From Lophium mytilinum (lineage: Eukaryota; Ascomycota; Dothideomycetes; Mytilinidiales; Mytilinidiaceae), in NCBI GenBank assembly GCA_010093605.1, contig MU004181.1:3688215-3752214 (forward strand): a stretch of 64,000 bases of DNA. Direction: 5' to 3'. Of the stretch, positions 1-11,415 are shown one piece after another. Both the position numbers and the translations under genes were made by a program. The notes below the pieces were generated by a model. The model had not been told where the DNA came from. It was given only the letters and a program-made list of their open reading frames with translations, and did no database searches. The first letter of the stretch is position 1. Each line of letters opens with the position of its first letter.

Positions 1-1625
1 TTGATCCAGTCGTTGAGAGCAGCGCCGTAGGTGTGCACTGGAGTTCGGGTCGACCAAATCAGCCGGCAGAGCTGGCCTTCGGGACGATCCAGGATGTAGC
101 CAAGGCTGGGCCCGATGCCAGAGCCGGTCGTGACAAGGATGATTCGCTGGAAGATGCAGGCCATGCTGAGGGTTCCGTAAGTTGGCAATCCCTTGACCCA
201 GTACTTCTTGGCTGGGTTCATGATGAGGTCGTGGGTCCAATCGCCAGCGTCGGAGATAACCATGGAGCCACCAGGCTCCCCATTGCGAGCCGGAAAGGTG
301 GCGAACGGGTGCCATTGTAGAAGGGGTGAGTCCGAGATGAACAAGCAGCTGAAGCGTTTGAGGTTTTGGGTGTAGTGGAGACGCATGGCGTGGGATGAGA
401 GTCTCTCCGGTGTGAACTCCCAGTGACGTAGACGCAGCCATGGAAGGATAATTAGAGCAGTGGTCGCAGTAAGCAGCCAGAAGGCCGGATGTCGGACGAT
501 CACCGAGGTTATCGTAACACCAAGAGTCTTGCGGCGGATGTCAACGAACAAAAAAGACTGGACCCAAAACAGTGCAATCGAGAGCCAGCCGCCCAATCGA
601 TGTGTGTACTCGAAAGAATTGTGAGTCCTCGCTCGAATAGACGGATGGGCGAAAACAAGAATGGTCAGGAGCGTCAATAGGAGTGCTGATGTGGAGCAGA
701 AGAGCGTGATAGAGCTGGAGGCTTCGCCTCGGATCAAGTCCGTAGTGACCATGATGTTAAGTACAATGAACCACATTGTACCAGCGACAGCAGCCCCGCT
801 GTGCACGCCTCCGTTCTCGTATACTTTGGCAACTAGTCGCCTGAGTCGTAGTGGAGCAGTCCTGGGGACCATCCAAGAGATGCTGTAAAGCATATTGACG
901 AAGAAGTCTTGTCGTACAAGAACTGCTATGAAGAAGTTTCCAGATACGGCCGTCGTGACAATTGGAGGTGGCACACTAAGATACCCATACTTGAAGAAAA
1001 CGAGCGCGGCAGCCATGACGTTCGCGAGCAATACAATTGAGAACAAACGTCGATATACCGTGAAGCAGGTATGTCTGAGATGGCGAAATATTCGCGATTG
1101 ACGCTTGGCTGGCAAGGTTTCTGGGTCCGAGGCTGCCAGTGGGTCGGAGAGGTCCACGTCGAAGAATTGGAAGTCCTCGCATGAGGTGGATGGCGTGGAT
1201 TGAGGAGTGAGCTCCCATTCAAGCGGTTCGACGTCCTTTCCCTTTTCCTCAGACGACAGTATGGCTCCTAGATCTAGAGTGGAGGACGAGGGGTTGTGCT
1301 CCCAGTCGAAGACGTGGAAGTCCCGACATTTGTGGTGGTCTGCCATGCTGACGGTGTATGCCAACGGAGGATATTGAAACCCATACAATGTGGACCTACG
1401 TGGGGAAAAGTCGAAGCAGGGCTCGCGGTTGGCTGGTGATGAGCAACCCTGACGTATGTTGGGAAAGTACGGGCCATGTTGAGCGCATTGATAAATGCCA
1501 TGTGGAGGTGGCTCTGGTGGTGAAAGGGGTTCATGCTGAAAGTAGTCGGGGGGATCATTTACTACAATGGAGAAACGGGACGAATAGTACAGGTCGGCCC
1601 AAACCTCAAATTCGGCGTCGTCCAT
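1..1625 (-). CDS. TmpA/TmpL-like membrane flavoprotein, C-terminus cut by window edge
   Basis: An open frame runs without a stop from ATG at 1625 to the left edge, about 541 residues. Residues 1 to about 190 look soluble and acidic. About six hydrophobic segments follow (roughly 195-212, 225-240, 275-297, 305-327, 340-360, 380-397). Next is a flavin/NAD-reductase-like part with PLLQWHPFATFP (about 435-445), VISDAGDWTH and a GSGIGP dinucleotide loop near residue 500. This matches the fungal TmpA/TmpL/Cps1 membrane flavoproteins, which are linked in the literature to development and intracellular redox balance. TmpL and Cps1 carry an adenylation domain ahead of the membrane part. I see none in the visible N-terminus, so a TmpA-like architecture is more likely. 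The frame shows no intron. The start is the first ATG of the long frame; an upstream exon cannot be excluded. Confidence 0.8.
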   Translation of the reverse strand, partial: MDDAEFEVWADLYYSSRFSIVVNDPPDYFQHEPLSPPEPPPHGIYQCAQHGPYFPNIRQGCSSPANREPCFDFSPRRSTLYGFQYPPLAYTVSMADHHKCRDFHVFDWEHNPSSSTLDLGAILSSEEKGKDVEPLEWELTPQSTPSTSCEDFQFFDVDLSDPLAASDPETLPAKRQSRIFRHLRHTCFTVYRRLFSIVLLANVMAAALVFFKYGYLSVPPPIVTTAVSGNFFIAVLVRQDFFVNMLYSISWMVPRTAPLRLRRLVAKVYENGGVHSGAAVAGTMWFIVLNIMVTTDLIRGEASSSITLFCSTSALLLTLLTILVFAHPSIRARTHNSFEYTHRLGGWLSIALFWVQSFLFVDIRRKTLGVTITSVIVRHPAFWLLTATTALIILPWLRLRHWEFTPERLSSHAMRLHYTQNLKRFSCLFISDSPLLQWHPFATFPARNGEPGGSMVISDAGDWTHDLIMNPAKKYWVKGLPTYGTLSMACIFQRIILVTTGSGIGPSLGYILDRPEGQLCRLIWSTRTPVHTYGAALNDWI

Positions 1626-4181
1626 ACCGGCCGGCGGAGGATGTGTGTGAAAGGAAGGAGTAGTATACAGGAAAAGAAAGGAAACGAATTGCCCTGGCAC
1701 CGGTGACAGGGAGCGGAAAAGAGGTTATAGCATTGAGAAGAGTAGTTCCGGCTCTTATTAGGCGCTGACACTAAATATCCGTTGGGGAAGAGGTGGTGAG
1801 TGAGGAAAGTGCGGAGGGGGATGTTGAGGTGAATCATGGATTGGTCTTTTTCCCACGTGCGGCCACTCACGAGCGAAGCTGGCACGTATATCAAATAGAG
1901 CTGAGGTCTCAAGCGGACTCACTACCGATACTATGGTGGAGGACTGTTCGGCGGTGCTTAGGGGCGGCGTCCTGTTTCACGGCGTTACCTGCCTGTCCAA
2001 GGAAGCCACATGCCGAGCGGGTATAAAAGCGAGCGACTCTGCAGAGGTCGCCACTTGTAGCTCAAACAACGCCCGGGGCTTGAAAGCTCGATGCCTCTGC
2101 TGCTTGGGCAAATGAGGAAGGACTGTAGACACATTCCATTGGCTGATCTGTGCCTCTCCGGCAGCATGGATGGCATTAGAATGGTTTCTCTGCTCGGCAT
2201 CGTGCCTGCTACTTACTCTCTTGTAAATCCGCCGCGGCGGGAGCATCACTTGCCTGCCGGCTGAATGGTGCCGTATCGAGGACGCAACAGAATCGTGCCC
2301 AGCAACGGTTGAGGTCGTACTGTGCGCGTGTTTGAGCTGTGGAGTGCAACAACGCGACTCGGAGCAGGTAGTCTGCATTCCTTTCTCGGCCGTTGCCCAA
2401 GCCACTGTTTCAGGCGAAGACCTGAAGTCAAAACATGGAGCAGCTGTTACGACGGTAATTGTGGAGGCGGCGTTGATGAGCAGCCCTCTGGAGTGGGCGT
2501 TGCTGGAGAGAAAGGCAACACGGACAACACTTCGACGTTTACCACAAACTCGATCAATGCCCTCGACCGTAGGCGTCGCCTGGGGCCCGTTGCGCCATCT
2601 GTACGCCTGTTCGCGATCTGGAGATCCCGAGTCCCTAATCACAGACTACGCGCCTTCCGGGTGCCAGGCCGAGATCTCCAGGGGGATACAAGCGGCGCAG
2701 GCCCCAGCTCGCCATCAAGCGTCCCACGCGGACGCGTCCAGAGACGGGCAAGAGCATGCATACGACCTGGTACCTGGTAACTCTGGACCGAGCAGCTTCG
2801 TAGGACGAAAGGGATGTTTGTTCATTCCGAGAACTTTAGTCCCGCGCGGAGGGCCAACGGTCGTTTGTCCTCTGTCACACAGCCTCGTTCGTACTCCGAT
2901 TCCATGTGCAGATTCAGCAGCGCCTGCAGCAAATCCCCAGCCGCCGCCATGACATCCGCCTTGCCACGAGGGATCTTGCTAGAGTTCCGCCGGCTTGCAG
3001 TAAGCCACATCTGCCTGCTCTTTCGTCATGGCGAAGCCTTTGCTAGTCTTGTTTCTGTTCGACCTGTCTGGCTGATACCGTCACTGCAGCAGAGCCAGAT
3101 GATGGATATCAGCCAGCCTTACAAAAGGGTAGAGTTTGCAAACGTGTGACAATTCCTGAGTATATAGGATATTGACTGTGAATGCCTGAGGCACTGCTCA
3201 GTTAGGCTTGACCCCCTCAAGGGAGTATGAGATCAAAGCGTCTTGAAAAAACCTGGTCCTGACCTGGCATCTCATCTCCTACAATAGCAACCCATATATA
3301 TATTGGAATCTCACATAATAAGCCCGCTTCTGGAGGTTATGACTCTGGTCAATGAGTAAACCTTTCTCAGCATGCTCCTTATCTCAAAGAACCGGGTCGT
3401 ACTGTTGATGCGTACCTATGTACTGGTAATGTCTCCTTGCTTTGTTCCTCCGCGGATCGGGTGATCTCCAGGTAGCCAGATTTCACAGGAGTACCTCATT
3501 GTGAGACCTGAGCAGTCTCTTACACCTAGAAACTGCCGCTTCGAAGAGGCAAGGTGGAGGGGAAGTCATGCGGTTGCGGTCGTCGATTTACAAGACTATA
3601 GACGTTAGCATAATACACTTCTGATCCAACTATTTGAGATACTTCAAGTTATTGTCCTCTCAGCATTTTGCAGTCCGAGAGTGGCTCTTTGCGCACCCCA
3701 GCAGCTTACAGCTGTCTTTCCTTTAGAATCAAGGTCCAGAGTTAGTGACAGTGATACCTAGTGGTTGCTTTAGCGATCAAGAGGAAAACCTATGGATCTG
3801 ATGAGGTAGTAAAAAGACTAGCTAGTGTAACTTCTCGCTGTACGGAACAGACTACCTACAAGAGAGCGCTTTACCGAAGGTGAATAAAAGGAAAGCCAAA
3901 CCTGTATCCATATTTGTTTTCACATCAATGCTCAAGTGCTGAAATTCATTGCCCCCCTGTGTTCGGTTTCCAGGGTATCACGTGACGATATGAGTCCTCG
4001 CAAAGCATGCGATATGGACAATCATCGAGCCGTGTTTCGATAAAACAAACTAGCACGTTTACTAAATAGGAGAGGGTGAGAATTTCTGATTTGGGCTTTG
4101 CTCTAAGCACAAAGAGCGAGGACATTTGTCCTGCCATTCGAGACTCACCGAGGTTTTCAATGTCAAAGAAGACCTGGTCAC
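1626..4181. other. Intergenic region without a recognisable gene
   Basis: About 2.5 kb lies between the TmpA-like gene and the region upstream of the Csc1-like gene. The part 1.98-3.15 kb is richer in GC and holds two partly antiparallel open frames (1977-2642 minus, 221 codons; 2332-2952 plus, 206 codons). Neither shows a recognisable domain, hydrophobic pattern or splice structure, so I do not call them genes. From 3.15 to 4.18 kb I see no coding pattern, RNA gene or clear repeat. Confidence 0.6.
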
Positions 4182-4454
4182 TTATGCTTTTGAAACACGA
4201 CGTCTTTGTACCAAAGCCACTTGCTTGATGGCGAGGATATAGACGACTTTGCGACGTGCCTTATAGAGGACGTGGTGATCGTTTGCAAGGGGGTCACGAG
4301 TCAGGAGGAAGGAAGAAGCGCTTCTTGGCACTACGTCACCTCCGCCAGGGGTCACATGGCCACTAGGTAATTTGGGCCAGAAGCGCCAACCTCCTGCATC
4401 CTTGGCTCCTTTCCAGAGCACCACAACAAACTCCGCATTATTATTTTCTCTCAT
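4182..4454 (-). CDS. Possible 90-residue orphan ORF
   Basis: This open frame begins with a true ATG at 4454 and ends at 4182. It is divergent to the Csc1-like gene, with only about 130 nt between the two starts. The predicted product is basic at its C-terminus and has no signal peptide or recognised domain. Either it is a small lineage-specific gene sharing a bidirectional promoter, or a chance open frame. Only the ATG, the length and the placement support it, so confidence is low. Confidence 0.2.
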   Translation of the reverse strand: MRENNNAEFVVVLWKGAKDAGGWRFWPKLPSGHVTPGGGDVVPRSASSFLLTRDPLANDHHVLYKARRKVVYILAIKQVALVQRRRVSKA

Positions 4455-4585
4455 GGATCGCGCTTTCGACTAACTCTTGTAATACCCGACCTCAATAAAA
4501 TCCTCCACACCGTGCTGGACATGATGCGATGACGCAACTCCACACAACACTACGCCAACAAGACTAAGTACTGTGTAACGCGATA

Positions 4586-7500
4586 ATGCCGAACCTCACG
4601 AGTATCATCGATGGCTCAGTTGGCTCTGCCCAAGGCAAGCAAGGCACCACTATTCAAACTTTCCTCATCTCTCTCTCCGCTGGCTTCGTTCTCTTTGGCG
4701 TGCAGTTCGGTGCCTTCCTCATCTTTAGGAACTACCTCTGGTCGAAGCGAATATAGTAAGTTAGACATTCCTAATTTTTAATATTGGCGCTTTCACAGGT
4801 CTCTATATATTTGATGAAACAAAGACCTATCACCCGGCAATCTGTGTACTCACTGGCCCACCTTTAGCAGCGTCAGAACAGTGTATATACTTATGGCGAC
4901 GAACTATCCCCCTTGTCGTTAAGCCGCTAATAGACCCCTAGCCAACCAAGGTCATTCCTGATACCACTCAAGGACAGAGTCAAGCCACCGCCTAACAATC
5001 CTTTGAAATGGCTTGTGACCGTTTTCAAGATCCAGGAGGACCCCGAAGTTCTGCGTAAGGCGGGAATGGATGCGTACTTCTTTCTTCGGTACCTATCCAT
5101 GTGCCTAAAGATTTTCTTTCCAATGGCGGTGGTAATCATCCCAATTTTAATACCTCTGAATTTCGTTTCCGGGAAGGGCACGAGGATCGATCACACGAGG
5201 AAAGACGGCATTCATCACTTCAACGTCACCGGCCTGGTTAGTTACTCCAATATTGTTTCGATTCATGACAGACTAACCCAAAATTAGGATACGCTTGCTT
5301 GGTCAAATGTGGCACCCGAGAATACCTCGCGTTACTGGGCGCATCTGGTCCTGGCGGTGGGTGTAGTGGTATGGGTTGGCTACATCTTCTACAAAGAGCT
5401 TTACCATTACATTCGCAAGCGGCAAGAATACCTCGGAAGCCCGAGTCACCGACTGAAAGCGTCGAGCACCACAGTTCTCATCACGGACATCCCGGAAGAT
5501 CTCTGCAGTCCGGAGGCGCTCACCGAGCTCTATGACGACTTTCCTGGTGGAGTACGCAGAATCTGGATCAATCGCGACTTCAGTGCCCTTGTTAATAAGG
5601 ACGAGGTTCGCAAATCATTTGAATCCCGCTTGGAGGACGCGGAGACGAACTTGCTACGGAAAGTAATTAAAAGCCATCGCAAGAAACAGAAGAAGAAGGC
5701 CAGAGGAGCATTGGAAGGTTCCGCCTCAACGCCTACGGAGCCATTGGAGATGGATGTCCAATCCATACAACCTCCATCGGACTCGGGCCGAGTAGAGTCT
5801 GCTCAGTCTCAGCGTGCACTACAGGAAAAGATTGATAGCGACACAACTCCAGCAGCTTGCCAGGCTGACCTTCAGTATGATATGGAAACGGGAGCGGCTT
5901 GGACGCAATACCTGGGCCCAAAACAACGAGAATCCATGAGAATACCGAAAGACAATCACGCAGCGGCATTCGCGATTCCCCTCATTGGGCGATTCTTCTC
6001 TACTAAGGTCGACATTATCTACTACTGTCGCCGGGAACTTGCTCGCCTAAATAAGGAAATCGAGAACGATATCGACCGACCGGAATCTTATCCCCACAAC
6101 CGGTCGGCCTTTATACAGTTCAACAATCAGAAAGCAGCACATCTCGCTTGCCAAGCTGTCGCCGACATTCGCCCAAGACAAATGAAAAATCGTACAGTTG
6201 AGATCTCACCAGCAGACATCAATTGGCCTGCCTTGAACTTGTCTTGGGTAGACCGATATCTACGCCTAGCTGCGTTCACCGTGATATTCATTCTCTTAAT
6301 ACTAGTGTTCGGTATCATTTCTTTTGCTACTGGAATTATCTCCAAGGCCTCAACGCTGTCAGGTTCATACAACTGGTTACGCTGGATCGGACACCTGCCC
6401 CCGTGGCTCCTCTCCTTCATACAGGGTACGCTCCCGCCCGTAATTCAGGTAAGCTACATTCCGCCTCAAGTTAAGGCCGGGCTGACAACATCTAGGTTAT
6501 CCTTTTGAGTGGACCGCTTCCAATAATACTTCGAGCGCTTACCAATAGCACTAGAGGCGCCACAACTGGCTCTCAGGGTGAACGTTCACTTCAGCTGTGG
6601 TACTTCATCTTCCTACTCATCGAGATTTTCCTGATTCCCACCATCTCCTCCGGGTTGACTTCGATTGTGAACACCCTTGTCAAAAACACCATGTCGGTTC
6701 CGTCAATCCTCGGTCAGGACTTGCCCACTGCATCAAACTACTTCTTCTCATTCTTGATCCTACAAGCACTTTCGATCAGTGCTAGTTCGATACTGCAAAC
6801 TATCCGTTTGTTCAACTTCTATGTCATTGGCGGCGTCAATACTCCAGACAGCGTCTTCGAAAAGCTTTCCTGGACCAACCGAACTCGGATAGGCTCCAAC
6901 ATTCCATGGTACACCACGTTTGCGGTCATAGGCCTCGTTTACTCAGTAATCGCGCCGCTGATGCTGATCTTCATGATCATCACGTTTAGCCTCTTCTGGA
7001 TTGTGATCAAGAATAACGTGCTCTACGTTATACGGACTGGTAACGTAGACGGTGGCGGACTGTTCTTCCCAAATGCCATCAATCAGCTCTTTACTGGTCT
7101 ATACTTTATGGAGGTCTGCCTCATTGGACTTTTCTTTTTGGCCCGCGATGTAAACGGCAACGTCGCGTGTGAAGCACAAGGAATCATCATGGCAGTTGTC
7201 CTAGCCTTCACTGTCTTCTACCAGATCTGGCTCACGACAAACTTTAACGGCCTATTCAAATTCGCCCCAGTCCGCTTGTTGTCAGAGGCAGCGAAACGGG
7301 ACGAGGAAATGGAGATGGAACGCCTGACCGCAGCTCCTGAAGCAAGCGATCAACCTGCTTTGAGCGACGACAAGGAATTAGGACCCAGTGAAAAGAATCA
7401 GATCGATTCTCCCTCCAGCCAAACCGAGCTTCACCAACAACCACAACGACATCGGAAGTCCGACGCAGCGCTCAGTCCTGACCTAAAACTGGAGAGAAGA

Positions 7501-8031
7501 GCCTCAACCTTCCGCTCTCATTACACAGCCGCCCTCCCCCGCGCACAGGACATGCAAGACCAACAACGAGCCGACCGCGAGTCTGCTAAACACATCCTCG
7601 CGCGCCTCAATCGGCCCCTTAACGAAACCCGTCTCGCACAACTTGAGAACGACCTTGCGCAGGTTGAAGTACGCGTCGGTAACGTCCTCATCCCGCGTCG
7701 CAAGGACATCGAAGCCCAGATGATGAACGACCCCATCTCGAAGATCATCATGCAGCACAATGATGAGCTGGAGGACCTCGAGCCAGAGGAACGTGATATC
7801 CTCCTGTCCGTAGCGTTTACGCATCCGATCATGCGGCAAACGAAACCGAGTGTGTGGATTCCGCAAGATGAGGTAGGGGTGAGCGATGACGAGGTGCGGC
7901 GGATGAGGGAGCTAAGTGTTGATCTGTTTGTGGATAATCGGGGCGCGTACTTTGATCGGAAACTGAAGGTACAGGTGGACAAGCCGCCGCCCGATATGTC
8001 AGAGTTTGCGCTCGTGATGGAGGAGTTGTAG
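4586..8031 (+). CDS. Csc1/Phm7 (OSCA/TMEM63) family calcium-permeable osmosensitive channel
   Basis: Four exons (4586-4755, 4942-5236, 5288-6448, 6496-8031) encode 1053 residues. Order of parts: N-terminal membrane segment (about 27-51), a second (about 101-131, starting DAYFFLRYL) and a third (about 168-192); a long cytosolic loop matching PHM7_cyt (about 193-465, with VLITDIPEDL near its start); then the RSN1_7TM membrane block from about 480 to 800. A hydrophilic tail ends in a PHM7_ext-like motif (KPSVWIPQDEVGVSDDEVRR). Family members are mechanically or osmotically gated cation channels of the plasma membrane. Intron 1 (186 nt) is longer than the others. Its acceptor CCCTAG was chosen because it restores the family-typical stretch after the first membrane segment (QPRSFLIPLKDRVKPPP). 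The other introns are 47-51 nt. Family membership is secure; gating properties are not visible. Confidence 0.92.
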
Positions 8032-8522
8032 ATGCGAGCATAGCATTGTAGCATTGCGCTGTATATCGAGTGGGGGGAGGTGTAATCATTGTAAAGACAT
8101 ACGACCCTTGGGATTCCCTAAAGTAATATATATACCTAGACTTCTCCTAAAGAAATTAATATGAAGATAGAACCTGTGAACGAGGCCACGCAGAGGAATG
8201 CTTGAAAATTCAGATCTGATGCAGCGGCTGAGGTGGCTCCAGGTCTGGCCCAACCGCGCAAATCCCCTGCCCGTGGAACTGAAATAGAACCTGCAATATG
8301 AACGCCATGTAGAGACTTCCTGAATCAAACTCAAGGAAAACCAAACCTTCCAAACTGATGCCACCGCCTGGGGTGCCTCAAGACCTGCTCCAACTGTGCA
8401 GTATAGCAATGCTTCCATGCCGAAATGTAAGCCTTGCACTTCCGTGATTGCTAACCTGATTGGTAGCTGTCAGATGTGCCTCCATGCCTTATCTCATCCT
8501 GCAAACCCTTCCTCCAAAGCGC
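8032..8522. other. Short convergent intergenic region
   Basis: This 490-nt gap lies between the convergent ends of the Csc1-like gene and the BTB gene. It must hold both 3' untranslated regions. I see no further gene or repeat. Confidence 0.6.
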
Positions 8523-9819
8523 TCAATTTACGGCCTCCTGTGCTGTCTTCTCGTCCGCGCGTTTCAGGCGCTCCATCAGGCTCAACTCAACACCCGCTGT
8601 TCGAACGTCTGTGAGCCGCTCCAGGACAGCATGGGCTAGCAACAGAGCCATTTTCCGACTAAGCTGGTTCTGAATAGCTACTAGGTCAGATGGCTTGGCG
8701 CACCACGCCAAAGTCTCAGTGACTAGGTTGCGCAACTTCTCTGGGGCTTTAGGGGTGGCGAAGACGTATTCCAGGACGGATGCAAGAGGCGGATAGAGTG
8801 GGGACATCTGCGGCGTCGGTGTTGGATGCTGCTCAGAAGTTTGCGATGTGGAAGGCTCAATCTTCAGCTCCGGGGCGGAGATCTCAACTTCGTGGACGAT
8901 GCAGGCGATGATGCGAGTCATGACGATCTCTTGGAGAGTATCCATGCGGAATCTGTGAGCCAAAGTATAGAGTTCGCACATCCGTGCCACGCTGATTCTA
9001 TCCTGAAGCGCACCCTGATAGAGCCATTGGATCAGGTGCTGGACTGTCTGCGAGCTGATATCTTCTAGAACAAGAGTATCATGTGCCATGGCTTGAAGAG
9101 GGTTCCTGGCAATGCTCTCTGATTCCTCCCTCTTGATTGTCTTCAGGGCATCGCGAAGGGCCTCAGCAACCTTCCTCACCGCGACGGCCTTGAGAAGCCA
9201 GAGGCGATCCGGAATGCTGTCTATTCCAGGGTTGGAGTCGACTCCTTCCGGCGCATTTTTCGTGTCGCGCATCTTGGTGTTCATGTACACAGAATTCGTT
9301 TGAACCTTGATGAGTTCCTTTAGGTCTTTCTTGGTGTTTGCGCTGACACTGTGCTGGCCTCTCCAGACCTTGATCAAAGCCTTGACACGCTGGAAGAGTT
9401 GAGTCAGTGGAGATATACAAAGATTGATCAGGAGTGCCTTACCGACGTATTGACTCCTGCGGCATTTCCCTCCTTCAGTAACTCTTCGAAGAAATCGGAA
9501 AGTTCAGCGAGAGTTTCGGATGAGCCCCGCAAGGGTTTGGCCTTCTCACATAGACCACGGATGTAAGGGCTAGTAGAGCACATAAGCTCTTTGTGGACCA
9601 TAAGTCGCTTCTTCTCAGGGCCACACTCAAAGTGGAAAGGAGTCACATAGAGATACCTTGAACATGTTAGCACTCAGAACAGAGAGTAAGCTCGTGAGGC
9701 CACCCCAGACAGCGGCGAAACGAGTGTACACACTTGCGCACTCACCCCTGATTCTCTGGTGACGGCGAATCGCGGCCGGGGGCCTCCACCGTCATTCGGA
9801 CGTCGGGTGTTTGGGACAT
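8523..9819 (-). CDS. BTB/POZ-domain protein
   Basis: Three exons on the minus strand (9746-9819, 9443-9656, 8523-9389) give 384 residues. Residues about 25-160 form a fungal-type BTB/POZ fold. It opens with YVTPFHFECGPEKKRLMVHK and then has the cysteine/serine turn of family members (LMCSTSPYIRGLCE). Later comes LQAMAHDTLVLEDISSQTVQ and LIQWLYQGAL, the usual helix-strand signature of the second half. The tail (about 225-384) is helical and unassigned. Fungal BTB-only proteins of this size often act in protein-protein interaction or as cullin-3 adaptors, but no partner domain is visible here. The start was chosen by joining a short first exon with a GTGAGT donor to the acceptor TTCAAG, which preserves frame. 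The introns are 89 and 53 nt. Confidence 0.8.
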
Positions 9820-11415
9820 TGTGTATGGAGCCTCGGACCCCATTGGGTTGATTGGTGCTTCGTATCGATCGAAGAAGATTAGAGTCCGATGAAGTGCAAG
9901 ATGAAGTGCAAGATGGTTGAGAAGTGGAGTGTAAAGGTGATGGAGCAGTCCGAAGCCGAAGTTTCGATTTGTATCGGATCAAACCTCACTTCGGAGTGCG
10001 GGGGAACGGGTGTGGAGAAGGTGGACAAGACGAGGCCGGCGTCTGGGGCTAGACTGGGCAAAGCTTTGCGCCAGAGGGGCCTGGTATGCTGATCAGAGTG
10101 CGGTGTGAAGGAGATGGACAGGACGGAGTTCGAGGTTCTGTTTTAGCTCGAACTAGACCTCACCCCGAAGGCGCCAGTAATGCCGGAGGCAGTGGAGTGT
10201 TGAAGAGTTGGAGGAGACCGAGTTCAAGGTGCTAATATATACCAGAAGGACCTCACTTTGAGTGTTTTAGAGTGTTGGAGTTGGAAGGAGTAGAGTGTAA
10301 GAGAGATGGAGTAGGTATGGGTCGAGGTTTCGATATATACTCGACGAGATCTCACTTCTGGAAACTAGGAGTGCTGGAGGATTTGGACTTGAAAAGTAAT
10401 GGAGGACGCAGAAGTCAGGATCTGGTGCACTAGAACTAAGACAGAAATTCCTTTACACCTTTCAACACCGCTTGTGGTACTTCAAAGAGCATTCGCCCTT
10501 CCAATAAATGTTCTAATGTCTCCTTTTCATACTCCTAAAACATCATTGACCAATCTCAAGCGTTGGCAAAGAACTGTATCCGGATCGAACCTGTAACCCA
10601 ATATTTGTTGGTGCATTACAAGCGGTGTCAGCAAGATATAAGGAAATCCTATACTAGCAGTGCATATTATGCCAAACCACATGTTGTCGAGGGTGCTTCA
10701 ACGTGTTATCAAAATATAGTGCGAGGAGTTGGGACCCAGGGCAAATGCGGGTGCAATAACTTATGCTTTGTTACCGCAGATGTTCGATGAATACTTCAAG
10801 CTCTGGATACTGAGTTGCAATGCTACCGAGACACAATCCAGCGCCTCTGAAATGCTTAAAAGTAGCCAAAAGCTAGCTTTATGATATCCACTCAACACGA
10901 TAAAATGAACAGTTCCATTTGGTTCACCGTGCCACCTCAGACTGAGAGCAGTTGACAATCTTGTGCAGAGGCGAAGTCTCAGGACAAACTTGATGGATGT
11001 ACAGCACTTCTTAGCCCTAGCTTTAAGAACAGCATGGTGTTAAATCAACGGAAGTTGATTAAGACGGCTTGGCATGGTTTGAGCGTGGGAGATGGGTGAT
11101 GAACAGAGATCGGGCCGAATGAAATTCTGGAGCCGCTCATTGACATTACGAGGATTTGATGTGCAGCTGCTGTATGTTTAAGCCTAAGCGCAACATTGGA
11201 GTTTTGCTTTAGTGTAGTGAATACTTTTAGATGGTGATAGTGGTAACGAAAGTGGTGATGTAGACTTGGTGTTGAGGGTTGGCTAGATTTCCCCCTCCCT
11301 GCCAAGCCAAACTTCTGTTGCGACAACAACACCCCCGCGAGTCACCTCCGCCGGCGAGGACGCGTCGACTTTCTCCCTTTCTATCGTGCTGCAGTCATGA
11401 TAGTACGATATCCAG
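9820..11415. other. Divergent intergenic region with degenerate repeats
   Basis: This 1.6-kb gap separates the divergent starts of the BTB gene and the GCP3 gene, so it contains both promoters. The first part carries diverged repeat units (annotated separately). The rest, 10.4-11.4 kb, is moderately AT-rich and shows no coding pattern that I can support. Confidence 0.6.
9921..10365. repeat. Four degenerate tandem-like units
   Basis: Four related blocks begin near 9929, 10103, 10197 and 10295. Each opens with a GAGTGT-A/G-AAG-like box, followed by GATGGA or similar, a CGAGGTTTCGAT-like box (GCCGAAGTTTCGAT, GTTCGAGGTTCTG, GTTCAAGGTGCTA, GTCGAGGTTTCGAT) and a closing AGACCTCACT-like box. The last three units are 94-98 nt apart; the first gap is about 174 nt. 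The units are too diverged to be a young satellite and encode no shared peptide. They may be an old local amplification or promoter-associated repeats. Confidence 0.55.

Noticed and set aside
1977-2952. Two long antiparallel open frames (221 and 206 codons) in a GC-rich stretch
   Set aside because: They overlap on opposite strands, start in non-typical contexts and show no domain, hydrophobic pattern or splice structure.
4799-4941. Alternative CSC1-like exon inside intron 1, reading YIFDETKTYHP
   Set aside because: The nearer acceptor at 4798 gives an immediate TAG after the exon 1 join; the CCCTAG acceptor restores the conserved family sequence instead.
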